Notes: generated by a model not told the origin, from the letters alone. A stretch of DNA of 64,000 nt from Pseudomonas putida S13.1.2 (GCF_000498395.2 NZ_CP010979.1:4650001-4714000); one strand, 5' to 3'. Positions 18,884 to 27,014 are shown, counted from the stretch's first letter. Made by a program: numbers and translations.

Positions 18884-19924
18884 ATGACAGATAAGAGCCA
18901 ACAATTCGCCAGCGACAACTATTCCGGTATCTGCCCCGAAGCCTGGGCGGCGATGGAAAAGGCCAACCACGGCCACGACCGCGCCTATGGCGACGATCAG
19001 TGGACCGAGCGCGCCTCGGAATACTTCCGCAACCTGTTCGAAACCGACTGCGAGGTGTTTTTCGCCTTCAACGGTACCGCCGCCAACTCCCTGGCCCTGG
19101 CCTCGCTGTGCCAGAGCTACCACAGCGTGATCTGCTCCGAGACCGCCCACGTCGAAACCGACGAATGCGGCGCGCCGGAGTTCTTCTCCAACGGTTCCAA
19201 GCTGCTGACGGCGGCCAGCGTCAACGGCAAGCTGACCCCGCAATCGATCCGCGAAGTGGCACTGAAGCGCCAGGACATCCACTACCCCAAGCCGCGCGTG
19301 GTAACCATCACCCAGGCCACCGAGGTGGGTACGGTGTACCGCCCCGATGAGCTCAAGGCGATCAGCGCCACCTGCAAGGAGCTGGGCCTGAACCTGCACA
19401 TGGATGGCGCGCGCTTTACCAATGCCTGCGCGTTCCTGGGGTGCAGCCCGGCCGAGCTGACCTGGAAGGCCGGCGTCGACGTGCTGTGCTTTGGCGGCAC
19501 CAAGAACGGCATGGCGGTGGGCGAGGCGATCCTGTTCTTCAACCGCCAGCTGGCCGAAGATTTCGACTACCGCTGCAAGCAGGCCGGGCAACTGGCGTCA
19601 AAAATGCGCTTCCTGTCGGCGCCGTGGGTGGGCCTGCTGGAAGATGGCGCCTGGTTGCGCCATGGCAACCACGCCAACCATTGCGCGCAGCTGCTGGCGT
19701 CCCTGGTGAGTGACTTGCCGGGGGTGGAGCTGATGTTCCCGGTGGAGGCCAACGGGGTGTTCCTGCAAATGCCGGAGCCTGCGATTGAAGCGCTGCGCGG
19801 CAAGGGCTGGCGGTTCTATACCTTTATCGGCAGCGGCGGGGCACGGTTCATGTGTTCCTGGGATACCGAGGAAGAGCGGGTGCGCGAGCTGGCGGCGGAT
19901 ATCCGCAGCATCATCACCGCCTGA
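18884..19924 (+). CDS. ltaE: Low-specificity L-threonine aldolase
   Basis: 346-residue PLP-dependent aldolase cleaving L-threonine or L-allo-threonine to glycine and acetaldehyde. The PLP lysine is Lys207 in FGGTKNGM, the same number as in the characterised P. putida enzyme. HMDGARFTNACAFLG (172-186) supplies the PLP-ring Asp/Arg. Divergent from glyA, it feeds the same glycine pool. AGGA lies about 10 bases before the ATG; a REP pair follows the stop. Confidence 0.93.
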   Translation: MTDKSQQFASDNYSGICPEAWAAMEKANHGHDRAYGDDQWTERASEYFRNLFETDCEVFFAFNGTAANSLALASLCQSYHSVICSETAHVETDECGAPEFFSNGSKLLTAASVNGKLTPQSIREVALKRQDIHYPKPRVVTITQATEVGTVYRPDELKAISATCKELGLNLHMDGARFTNACAFLGCSPAELTWKAGVDVLCFGGTKNGMAVGEAILFFNRQLAEDFDYRCKQAGQLASKMRFLSAPWVGLLEDGAWLRHGNHANHCAQLLASLVSDLPGVELMFPVEANGVFLQMPEPAIEALRGKGWRFYTFIGSGGARFMCSWDTEEERVRELAADIRSIITA

Positions 19925-19925
19925 C

Positions 19926-20019
19926 AGGCCGCATTCGCGGGCATGCCCGCCCCCACATGGACCACACAAGGCTCAGGCCTGTGGTGATCCTGTAGGAGCT
20001 GGCTTTGCCGGCGATGAAG
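19926..20019. repeat. REP pair (mixed types)
   Basis: A GCGGGCATGCCCGC-type unit paired with a TAGGAGCTGGCTTTGCCGGC-type unit between convergent ltaE and the mcpH-like gene. Confidence 0.75.
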
Positions 20020-20030
20020 CCCACACCGAT

Positions 20031-21968
20031 CTAAAGCCTGAACCCACCCATCTGCCGCGCCAGGTCATCAGCCAAGCCACGCAACGCCTGGCACTCTTCT
20101 CGGCAGCCCTGCACCTCTGCCGCCGTCTCCCGCGCCAGGTCGGAGATACCCTGCACCGTGCGGTTGATCTCTTCGGTCACCGCCGACTGCTCCTCGGTCG
20201 CCGTGGCCACCTGATGGTTCATGTCGCTGATGTGTTCCACCTGGTCGGTAATCGCCCCCAGCGACGCCCCGGTGCGCTGGCTCGATTCCACCCCACTGCC
20301 GGTCGCCTGCTGCCCCGCCTGCATTGAGCTCACTGCCGAACCCGCGCCCTGCTTCAGGCGCTGAATCATCTGTTGCACTTCGTCAGTGGACAGTTGCGTG
20401 CGTCGCGCCAGCGTGCGCACTTCGTCGGCCACCACAGCAAACCCGCGGCCCATTTCGCCTGCCCGCGCAGCCTCGATGGCAGCGTTCAGTGCCAGCAAAT
20501 TGGTTTGTTCGGAAATGCTGCGGATAACCGCCAGAACTTCATCGATAGAAGCGACTTCGTCGGCCAACTGCGCCACTGCATCGGCTGCCTTGCCGATGTC
20601 GCCCGACATGCCCTCGATGCCCTGAATCGAACGCCGTACCACCTCGCGGGCCTGCAAGGCCTCATCCCGTGCCGACTGCGAGGCCTGCGCCGCATCACCC
20701 GCATTGCGGGCAATGTCCTGCACGGTCAGGCCCATTTCGTGTACGGCAGTGGCAACCATTTCGGTCATTTCCTGCTGCCGCCCTGAGCGCTCTGCCGTGT
20801 TGTCCACCACTTGGGTCACCTGCTCAACTGCCCGATGCAGCCGTTCGGAAGTCTGCAACACCTCGCCAATCAGGCTGCGCTGGCTGTCGAGAAAGCGGTT
20901 GAAACCCCGGGCCAGGTCACCCAGTTCGTCCTCGCGCGAATCATCCAGGCGGTGGCTGAGGTCGCCTGCGCCACTGCCAATCTGTACCAGCGCAGCGGTG
21001 ACGCGGCGCACAGGGCGCACCAGGCCCCGCGCCAGCAGCACCACCAGCAGCAGCGACACCAGGGCCACGGCGCCACCGATCAGGCTGGTCAGCCATACCG
21101 CCTGATGCATTTGTGCGTAGATTTCCGACTCCGGCACCTCGGCTACCAGGGTCCAGTTGAGGTCGCGCAGGGGCAGGCCCAGCGCCAGGTAACGCTCGCC
21201 GTCACGGCTGAAACGGCTGCTGCGCAGGCCCTCGCCGCCCGTCATCACGGCCTTGGCAGCGTCCGTACCGAGCTGCTCGGTGAGCTGGCGCTTGCCGCTG
21301 AAAGCTGCGTCCGGGTGCACCTGGATCAGGCCGTCGTTACGTACCAGGAAGACCTTGCCATGCTCGCCAAAGCTGAAGTCGTGAATCAGCTTCGACAGCT
21401 CGGTCATGCGCAGGCCCATGCCGGCCACGCCCACCAGTTGGCCATTTTTTTCCACGCGGTAATCGATGAACAGCGCCAGCTCCCCGGTGGCACCGTCAAT
21501 GTCGATATTGATAAACCGTTCGGCGCCGCTGTCGATGTAGCCGTAGAACCACTTGTCCTTGGGGTTACTGCGGTTGAGGGTGCGGTCCAGGCCATTCTCG
21601 TTGTAGTAGTGGCCGGTTTCGGTCGAGGCAAACAAGGTGGTGAAGGCTCGGTTGCGCTGTTTGGCTGCGCCCAGGTATTCGATGAATGCTGCAGCGTGCG
21701 CGGGGTCTTCACCGGCCGCCAGCCAGTCGCGCAGCAGGGTGTTGCCGGCAATGTCCGCCGCAGCCACCAGTGGCTGGCCGAGCATGCGCTCGATGTCATT
21801 GCGGATGGCCTCGACACTGGCGGGCAGGGCAGTGTCGACCAGGTAGCGGTCGGTAAGGCGGTTGAGCGCCACGGTGAAAATGATGACCACCACCAGGATG
21901 CTGGCCAGCAGGGCGGCGCCCATGCTGGTGATCAGCTGCCACTGGATGCTTTTACGCCAGATACGCAT
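20031..21968 (-). CDS. Methyl-accepting chemotaxis protein, McpH-like (dCache sensor)
   Basis: 645-residue inner-membrane chemoreceptor. Layout: membrane helix 1 (about 17-36), periplasmic dCache-size sensor domain (38-290) with DKWFYGYIDSG and FIDYRVEKNGQLVGVAG, membrane helix 2 (291-314), HAMP, and the cytoplasmic signalling hairpin with the tip EQTNLLALNAAIEAARAGE. Position next to ltaE and the sox operon matches the P. putida receptor McpH, which senses metabolisable purines; ligand identity here is inferred from context, not from residues. A perfect palindrome lies 34-47 bases upstream of the start. Confidence 0.85.
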   Translation of the reverse strand: MRIWRKSIQWQLITSMGAALLASILVVVIIFTVALNRLTDRYLVDTALPASVEAIRNDIERMLGQPLVAAADIAGNTLLRDWLAAGEDPAHAAAFIEYLGAAKQRNRAFTTLFASTETGHYYNENGLDRTLNRSNPKDKWFYGYIDSGAERFINIDIDGATGELALFIDYRVEKNGQLVGVAGMGLRMTELSKLIHDFSFGEHGKVFLVRNDGLIQVHPDAAFSGKRQLTEQLGTDAAKAVMTGGEGLRSSRFSRDGERYLALGLPLRDLNWTLVAEVPESEIYAQMHQAVWLTSLIGGAVALVSLLLVVLLARGLVRPVRRVTAALVQIGSGAGDLSHRLDDSREDELGDLARGFNRFLDSQRSLIGEVLQTSERLHRAVEQVTQVVDNTAERSGRQQEMTEMVATAVHEMGLTVQDIARNAGDAAQASQSARDEALQAREVVRRSIQGIEGMSGDIGKAADAVAQLADEVASIDEVLAVIRSISEQTNLLALNAAIEAARAGEMGRGFAVVADEVRTLARRTQLSTDEVQQMIQRLKQGAGSAVSSMQAGQQATGSGVESSQRTGASLGAITDQVEHISDMNHQVATATEEQSAVTEEINRTVQGISDLARETAAEVQGCREECQALRGLADDLARQMGGFRL

Positions 21969-22001
21969 GCCCTACTCCCCCGCACATTATTGTTTTGCGG
22001 G

Positions 22002-22015
22002 AAGTGTATACACTT
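22002..22015. promoter_or_regulatory. Perfect palindrome AAGTGTATACACTT upstream of the mcpH-like gene
   Basis: A 14-base perfect palindrome 34-47 bases upstream of the chemoreceptor start codon, in the core-promoter position expected for a repressor operator. GTGTATACAC-like sites are typical of GntR/TetR-type regulators; the protein is unknown. Confidence 0.5.
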
Positions 22016-22060
22016 GCGTATCCAGTTAATCCAGTGATCTGGAACAATGAGTTGGGGCGT

Positions 22061-22142
22061 TGGGGCTGCTGCGCAGCCCATCGCGACACAAGGCCGCTCC
22101 TACAGGGGAACGCATAACCCTTGGAGGAGCGGCCTTGGGCCT
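22061..22142. repeat. REP pair, GCGACACAAGGCCGC type
   Basis: Two inverted units (CGCGACACAAGGCCGCTCC and GGAGCGGCCTTGGGCC) with a GGGGCTGCTGCGCAGCCC hairpin at 22061-22078, downstream of the zapA-like gene. Confidence 0.75.
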
Positions 22143-22154
22143 TTCAGCTATCGA

Positions 22155-22457
22155 TCAGGACTCTGAAATAGTCCGAACGATGGCGTCCACCGTGGCGTCG
22201 ATCTGCGCCTGGGTACGCGCAAGGGTCTGCTGATGTTCTTTCTGCAGTTCAACCTGTTTGGAGCACAGGTTAAGGGCAGCCAGCACCAGCAGTTTGTCCC
22301 CGATCAGGGTCGGGTACTGACGCTTGGTTTCGTTCAGGGCGGTGTTGAGCATCCGCACCGCCTGGGCCAGGGTTTCTTCCTGGCCTTCGGGCGCCTTGAT
22401 CGAATAGTCGATGCCGAGAATCGACACCACATTGACCGGCTGCTCTTGCAATCTCAT
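22155..22457 (-). CDS. ZapA-like cell-division protein (divergent copy)
   Basis: 100-residue ZapA-family protein. The N-terminal FtsZ-binding part shows VVSILGIDYSIKAPEGQEETL, followed by IGDKLLVLAALNLCSKQ, the counterpart of the conserved (D/K)-x-x-x-x-AALN block, then a C-terminal coiled coil. ZapA dimers bundle FtsZ filaments. Unlike the usual pseudomonad zapA, no 6S RNA or fau gene follows; a chemoreceptor gene does. This suggests a second, diverged copy. It overlaps the upstream coiled-coil gene by 4 bases (ATGA). Confidence 0.75.
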   Translation of the reverse strand: MRLQEQPVNVVSILGIDYSIKAPEGQEETLAQAVRMLNTALNETKRQYPTLIGDKLLVLAALNLCSKQVELQKEHQQTLARTQAQIDATVDAIVRTISES

Positions 22458-22684
22458 GCGCCAACAACGCCAGCGCTGGCGCGATCAACCAGGGCTTGCA
22501 GGCGGGCGGCGGTGCTGCCGTTCTTTTCTTCCTGCTCCATCAGCGACAGCTGCAGGGTTTCGTTCTCTTCCTTGGCCTGGGCCAGTTGCGTGCCGAGGGC
22601 AGCGTTCTGCTCGGTGAGTTGAGCGTTTTTCTGCATCAGGTCGCTGACCAGTTGCTCGATTTGATTCAGGGAAGCTTCCAGCAT
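22454..22684 (-). CDS. Small coiled-coil protein, TIGR02449/ZapB-like
   Basis: 76-residue protein that is almost entirely one coiled coil (LNQIEQLVSDLMQKNAQLTE, then QLAQAKEENETLQLSL), followed by a short Ala/Gly tail. It resembles the TIGR02449 proteins that precede zapA in pseudomonads and ZapB in length and heptads. Translationally coupled to the zapA-like gene, so the pair is likely to act together at the division ring (inference). Confidence 0.65.
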   Translation of the reverse strand: MLEASLNQIEQLVSDLMQKNAQLTEQNAALGTQLAQAKEENETLQLSLMEQEEKNGSTAARLQALVDRASAGVVGA

Positions 22685-22869
22685 GGGTCTATCTCAGGTT
22701 GTTGCGAGGGGCGCACACGATAAAGAAAAGCGCGGCCCATCGCCATTAAAAATCGGATTCACAAGGTGTCTGGCCCGCAGATTGACAGGGTAATCACCCC
22801 CTTGTTCCGACCTGGGTCAACCGCCGGTCAGGAAAAGGTTAGCTGCCTCACAATTTTTGCGGGTCGCAC

Positions 22870-22896
22870 TCAAGACTGGCCAGTCACGACCGATAG
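22870..22896 (+). promoter_or_regulatory. Sigma-28 (FliA) promoter of the chemoreceptor gene
   Basis: TCAAG (22870-22874), 15 bases, then CCGATAG (22890-22896): a close match to the motility sigma factor consensus. It lies about 65 bases upstream of the chemoreceptor start at 22961, as is usual for chemotaxis genes. Confidence 0.65.
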
Positions 22897-22960
22897 CCCG
22901 GCAAGTCATGTTTTGTCGCACTTTGCGCACTCTTTATCCCTTGCCTGGATCCTCCTCTCC

Positions 22961-24586
22961 ATGTCTCTACGTAACATGAATATCGCCCCGCGCGCGCTGC
23001 TCGGCTTCGCGCTTATCGGCCTGCTGATGCTCGGCCTCGGTATCTTCTCGCTGGTGCAGATGGGCAACATCCGCCAGGCGGGCGTGGCTATCGAGCAAGT
23101 CAGTGTGCCCAGTATCAAGATCCTCGACGAAATCACCGCGCTCAACCTGCGCATGCGCACCCTCTCCTACCGCCTGCTGACCAACCGCGAGCCTGCAATC
23201 CAAAGCGATACCCTCAACCTGCTGGCCCAGCGCAACAGCCAGATCGACCGCGCACGCCAGGCCTACCTGCCAATGATCGGCGCCGCCGACGAACAGGCCG
23301 CGTTCGACCAGTACGGCCAGTTGCTTGAGCAGTACCGCCAACTGGAATCGCGCATGCGCAGCCTCAGCCAGGCCGACCGCGTCGACGAACTGCGCGACCT
23401 GCTCAACCGCGACCTGCTGGCCAATTCCGAACAGATCAACAAGGTCATGGACACGCTGGTGCGCATCAACACCGACCAAACCCGCGCCACCAACGAGAAA
23501 GCCGCCAGCCAGTACGCTGCGGCCTTTGCCCTGGTGATCGGCCTGCTGGTTGCCGCCACCGTGCTGACCTTCGCCTGCGCCTTCCTGCTGACCCGCAGCA
23601 TCGTCAAGCCGATCGATGAGGCGCTCAAGTGCGCAGAGCAAGTCGCCGACGGTGACCTGACCCATGTCATCCGCGCCGAAGGTACCGACGAAGCCGCGCG
23701 CCTGCTGCGTGCCATGGGCCGCATGCAGGACAAGCTGCGCGACACCCTGCAGCAGATCGCAGGCTCTGCCACCCAGCTGGCCTCAGCCGCCGAAGAGCTG
23801 AATGCCGTCACCGACGAAAGTGCCCGTGGCCTGCAACTGCAGAACAACGAGATTGAACAAGCCGCCACTGCCGTCACTGAAATGACCAGCGCTGTGGAAG
23901 AGGTGGCGCGCAATGCCGTGAGCACCTCGGAAGCCTCCAGTGAAGCCAGCCGTTCTACTGGCGACGGTCGTGACCTGGTGATGGAGACCGTGGGCGCCAT
24001 CGAGCGCATGAGCGGTGATGTGCAGGCCACTGCCAAACTGATCACGCACCTGGCCGAACAGTCGCGTGACATCGGCAAGGTACTCGACGTGATCCGCGGC
24101 CTGGCCGACCAGACCAACCTGCTGGCGCTCAATGCTGCCATCGAGGCGGCGCGTGCCGGCGAGGCGGGCCGTGGTTTTGCAGTGGTGGCGGATGAAGTGC
24201 GTGCGCTGGCACACCGTACCCAGCAGTCGACCAGCGAGATCGAACGGATGATCGGCAGCATTCAAGGCGGTACGGAAGAGGCAGTGGAGTCGATGCGCAC
24301 CAGCACCGAACGTGCCGAGTCGACACTGAACATTGCCCGTGGCGCGGGCATGGCGCTGGATACCATTGCCGGGGCAGTGGCGCAGATCAACGAGCGTAAC
24401 CTGGTGATTGCCAGCGCGGCGGAAGAGCAGGCACAAGTGGCGCGGGAAGTGGACCGCAACCTGGTGAACATCAATGACCTGTCGGTGCAGAGTGCTACCG
24501 GGGCGCATCAGACCAGTGCGGCGAGTGCTGAGCTGTCGCGCCTGGCGGTTGACCTTAATGGTCTGGTAGCCCGTTTCCGCACCTGA
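22961..24586 (+). CDS. Methyl-accepting chemotaxis protein (4HB-type sensor)
   Basis: 541-residue chemoreceptor. Membrane helix 1 (about 10-31), a short helical periplasmic domain (about 35-188) of the four-helix-bundle size, membrane helix 2 (about 190-212), HAMP (SIVKPIDEALKCAEQVADGDL) and a full signalling domain with tip DQTNLLALNAAIEAARAGE. Ligand unknown. The ATG at 22961 was chosen because it starts right before the first membrane helix and lies downstream of a FliA promoter; an earlier in-frame ATG would place start upstream of that promoter. An alternative start is 22976. Confidence 0.85.
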   Translation: MSLRNMNIAPRALLGFALIGLLMLGLGIFSLVQMGNIRQAGVAIEQVSVPSIKILDEITALNLRMRTLSYRLLTNREPAIQSDTLNLLAQRNSQIDRARQAYLPMIGAADEQAAFDQYGQLLEQYRQLESRMRSLSQADRVDELRDLLNRDLLANSEQINKVMDTLVRINTDQTRATNEKAASQYAAAFALVIGLLVAATVLTFACAFLLTRSIVKPIDEALKCAEQVADGDLTHVIRAEGTDEAARLLRAMGRMQDKLRDTLQQIAGSATQLASAAEELNAVTDESARGLQLQNNEIEQAATAVTEMTSAVEEVARNAVSTSEASSEASRSTGDGRDLVMETVGAIERMSGDVQATAKLITHLAEQSRDIGKVLDVIRGLADQTNLLALNAAIEAARAGEAGRGFAVVADEVRALAHRTQQSTSEIERMIGSIQGGTEEAVESMRTSTERAESTLNIARGAGMALDTIAGAVAQINERNLVIASAAEEQAQVAREVDRNLVNINDLSVQSATGAHQTSAASAELSRLAVDLNGLVARFRT

Positions 24587-24592
24587 AAAAGT

Positions 24593-24639
24593 TGGGGCCG
24601 CTTTGCGGCCCATCGCCGGCAAGCCAGCTCCCACAGGTT
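24593..24639. repeat. REP unit (left end of expanded array)
   Basis: GGGGCCGCTTTGCGGCCC hairpin joined to an ATCGCCGGCAAGCCAGCTCC REP unit; its CTCCCACAGGTT end starts the first 40-bp tandem repeat. Confidence 0.8.
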
Positions 24640-24788
24640 CTTCGCTGGTTTGAAGAGAGCTGTTAGGCTCCCAGAGGTTCTGCGCTGGTTTGAGAGGTAC
24701 GGTGAGTCTACCTCAGGCCCTGGGTTGGTTTGAGGGGTACTGTGAGCCTTCCTCAGGCCCTGGGCTGGTTTGAAGGGTACTGTGAGCT
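24629..24788. repeat. Four-copy 40-bp degenerate tandem repeat
   Basis: The core G(C/T)TGGTTTGA starts at 24644, 24684, 24724 and 24764, exactly 40 bases apart. The units share CCTCAGGCCCTGG, TTTGAGGGGTAC and TGTGAGCCT, with copies 3 and 4 almost identical and copies 1 and 2 diverged. A partial fifth copy with an internal deletion runs into the right-hand REP unit at 24811. Confidence 0.8.
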
Positions 24789-24810
24789 GCGGGCTTGAGG
24801 ATTACGGTGA

Positions 24811-24845
24811 GCCTGTGGGAGCGGGCTTGCCCCGCGAAGGGGCCG
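24811..24845. repeat. REP unit (right end of expanded array)
   Basis: CCTGTGGGAGCGGGCTTGCC-type REP unit in the opposite orientation to the one at 24593, about 90 bases before the RAYT gene. Confidence 0.85.
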
Positions 24846-24936
24846 GTATTGGTATCAACATCCAGCAAACATTCCCCACTTCACGCCACTGACATCTCAC
24901 CTAGTGTTGTGCCTGATCTCACTTCAGGGACCCCAC

Positions 24937-25392
24937 ATGGACTGTGCCCAATCCCATCTGCTGCGCCGCGGCCGTTTTTCTCAGCCGGGGGGGCTTTACC
25001 TGCTGACCACGGTCACTCATGAACGTCAGCAGATCTTCACTCAATTCAACTACGCCCGTGGCGTGATCCAGCAACTGAGACAGGCGGAGCTCGATGGGCT
25101 TTGCCGGTCCCTGGCCTGGGTGGTCATGCCCGACCATGTGCATTGGCTGATTGAGTTGCAAAGTGGCACGTTGAGCTGCTTGATGCGCAGGTTCAAATCA
25201 CGGAGTAGTCATGCGCTCTATCAGCGGGGCATGTCACGCAAGAAAATATGGCAGCCGGGCTATCAGGACCGGGCCTTGCGGCGGGAAGAAAGTGTGCTGC
25301 ACGTGGCGAGGTACATCGTTGCCAATCCCATAAGAGCCGGGCTGGTTGACCGTGCGGGCGACTACTCACATTGGGATGCCGTATGGATCTGA
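24937..25392 (+). CDS. REP-associated tyrosine transposase (RAYT)
   Basis: 151-residue Y1 HUH single-strand transposase of the RAYT family, thought to mobilise or process REP elements. The metal-binding HUH motif is His67-Val-His69 in VVMPDHVHWLIEL and the likely nucleophile is Tyr126 in VARYIVANPIRAGLV; the family block WQPGYQDRALR precedes it. Start chosen at 24937, with CAGGGA about 8 bases upstream. REP units lie on both sides (24811-24845 and 25394-25425), the standard arrangement, and the window holds over 20 further REP loci that could be its substrates. Confidence 0.9.
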   Translation: MDCAQSHLLRRGRFSQPGGLYLLTTVTHERQQIFTQFNYARGVIQQLRQAELDGLCRSLAWVVMPDHVHWLIELQSGTLSCLMRRFKSRSSHALYQRGMSRKKIWQPGYQDRALRREESVLHVARYIVANPIRAGLVDRAGDYSHWDAVWI

Positions 25393-25393
25393 T

Positions 25394-25480
25394 GGCCCTT
25401 TCGCGGGACAAGCCCGCTCCCACAGGTTTACCGAAACCTTCAGACCAGGGGTAAACCTGTGAGAGCCAGCTTGTCCTGAG
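25394..25480. repeat. REP pair, right flank of the RAYT gene
   Basis: CCTTTCGCGGGACAAGCCCG-type unit right after the transposase stop, with a degraded inverted partner (AAACCTGTGAGAGCCAGCTT). Confidence 0.75.
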
Positions 25481-25548
25481 TACAAACCGGGGACATGGTT
25501 TACAGGCTGCAAAGCAGCCCCACCACAGGCCTGAAGATCGCGCTAAAC

Positions 25549-25595
25549 CTGTGGGAGCGGGCTTGCCCCGCGAATGGGCTGCAAAGCAGCCCCAG
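25549..25595. repeat. REP unit plus GGGCTGC hairpin
   Basis: GGAGCGGGCTTGCCCCGCGAA unit followed by GGGCTGCAAAGCAGCCCC, just after the end of gbcB; a second copy of the hairpin half lies at 25504-25521. Confidence 0.75.
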
Positions 25596-25605
25596 CATTA
25601 CTGGA

Positions 25606-26712
25606 TCAGTAATCGATCCGCACATCCCCTTTCGGCACGCTGCAGCAGGACAGGATGTAGCCCTCGGCTTCATCCTCTTCGGTAATGCCGCCGTTGTGCT
25701 CCATCTCCACTTCGCCACCCAGCTTCAACACCTTGCAAGTGCCGCAGATGCCCATGCCGCAAGCTTTCGGGATCATCAGGCCAACCTTGGCCGCCGCCGC
25801 ATGGACGGTCTCGCCCGGGGCGATGCGGATGCTCTTGTCGCTGCCAATGAACTCCACCAGGTTGAGGTCGGAAACATCCAGCTCCGGTGCATCGGCCGCC
25901 TGCTCGGCGTGCTCCACTGCATCGGCCTTGGCCTCAGGTGGCGTCGCGCCGAACGACTCCTCGTGGTAGTTCTTCATGTCGAAGCCGACCGCTTCGAGCA
26001 TGCGCTTGACTGCCGTCATGTAAGGCGTCGGGCCGCAGCAGAACACCACGCGCTCCATGTAGTCAGGGGCAATCAGCTCCATCAGCCGCTGGTTCAGGTA
26101 ACCGCGGTACCCCGCCCATGGCTCGCCCAGGCCATGCTTCTCGCAAATGATATGCAGGCTGAAGTTGGGGATGCGCGACGCCATCTGTTCCAGCTCGCGG
26201 TGGTAGATGATGTCCTTCGGCGAACGCGCGCTGTGCACAAACACCATGTCGACGTTGGCGTTGGTGTCGTAGAACCAGCGCGCCATCGACATGACCGGGG
26301 TGATGCCCACACCGCCCGACAGGTACAGCGCCTTGCCCGCCGGGAAGTCGATGGCGTTGAACAACCCCACCGGGCCGTGCACCGGCAGCTCGGCGCCTTC
26401 GTGCATGGTGTCGTGCAGGAAGTTGGACACCAGCCCGCCCGGCACGCGCTTTACGGTGATCGAGAAGCTGTAGGGCACCGACGGCGAACTGGAAATGGTG
26501 TAGGAACGCATCACCGGCTTGCCTTCGATCTCCAGCTCCAGGGTGACGAACTGCCCGGGTTTGAAGAAGAACATGATCGGCTGATCGGCCATGAAGCAGA
26601 AAGTGCGCACGTCCCAGGTCTCCTGGATGACCTTGACGCAGCGCACGATGTGGCGGCCGTTGGCCCAGGTCTGGGTGGTGACCGGATTGAGGAAGGTATC
26701 GGACATGTTCAT
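25606..26712 (-). CDS. gbcB: Glycine betaine monooxygenase reductase subunit GbcB
   Basis: 368-residue reductase that passes electrons from NAD(P)H through flavin and a 2Fe-2S centre to GbcA. Order of parts: FAD domain with MRSYTISSSP, NAD domain with SGGVGITPVMSMARWF and FCCGPTPYM, and a C-terminal plant-type ferredoxin with Cys318, Cys323, Cys326 (CGMGICGTC) and Cys356/357. Divergent from gbcA across a 302-base shared promoter region. GGAGATG stands before the ATG. Confidence 0.94.
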   Translation of the reverse strand: MNMSDTFLNPVTTQTWANGRHIVRCVKVIQETWDVRTFCFMADQPIMFFFKPGQFVTLELEIEGKPVMRSYTISSSPSVPYSFSITVKRVPGGLVSNFLHDTMHEGAELPVHGPVGLFNAIDFPAGKALYLSGGVGITPVMSMARWFYDTNANVDMVFVHSARSPKDIIYHRELEQMASRIPNFSLHIICEKHGLGEPWAGYRGYLNQRLMELIAPDYMERVVFCCGPTPYMTAVKRMLEAVGFDMKNYHEESFGATPPEAKADAVEHAEQAADAPELDVSDLNLVEFIGSDKSIRIAPGETVHAAAAKVGLMIPKACGMGICGTCKVLKLGGEVEMEHNGGITEEDEAEGYILSCCSVPKGDVRIDY

Positions 26713-27014
26713 CTCCAGCAGCCGACTATTGGGCTTTTTATGGCTCGGATAATGCGCAAGCTTGCGACGGCGTACATTCCTGCCAGCGACATCGGCGTGC
26801 TTATCGCGACCAGCCCCGCGCTACAAGGGCTGGCGCGTCGTAATTCAATTCGGCCATGTCGCCCATGGATACGGTTCGCGACAGCTTCGGACGCACACTC
26901 CACGGCAAATAACCACGCCTGCTGTTGAAACAAAGAGCCGCTGAAAACAGCCTTGCGGCAACAACAACGATTAGCCACCTTTTGCCGGCCGCATACGGCC
27001 CCGAGGAATACACG
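26713..27014. promoter_or_regulatory. Divergent gbcA/gbcB promoter region
   Basis: 302 bases without a gene. Near its middle TGTCGC (26857-26862) and GCGACA (26878-26883) form an inverted pair offset by 21 bases, enclosing TGGATACG (26866-26873). That octamer also occurs twice in the choX promoter repeats at 56605-56640. In P. aeruginosa gbcA and gbcB are GbdR-activated, so this is the best candidate activator site; assignment is inference. Confidence 0.45.

Larger units (their letters stand above)
24587..24936. other. Intergenic region with expanded REP array
   Basis: 350 gene-free bases filled by a REP unit, a four-copy 40-bp tandem repeat and a second REP unit, ending at the REP-associated transposase. 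Only 24850-24936 is unique sequence and must carry the transposase promoter. Confidence 0.75.

Noticed and set aside
22040..22160. 6S RNA (ssrS) expected after zapA
   Set aside because: The region downstream of the zapA-like gene consists of REP units and hairpins; no 6S-like sequence is present.
22766..22960. Earlier start for the 4HB chemoreceptor
   Set aside because: An upstream in-frame start would lie before the FliA promoter and add a leader with no homology or signal features.
24629..24812. CRISPR array
   Set aside because: Repeats are contiguous 40-bp units without unique spacers and no cas genes are near.
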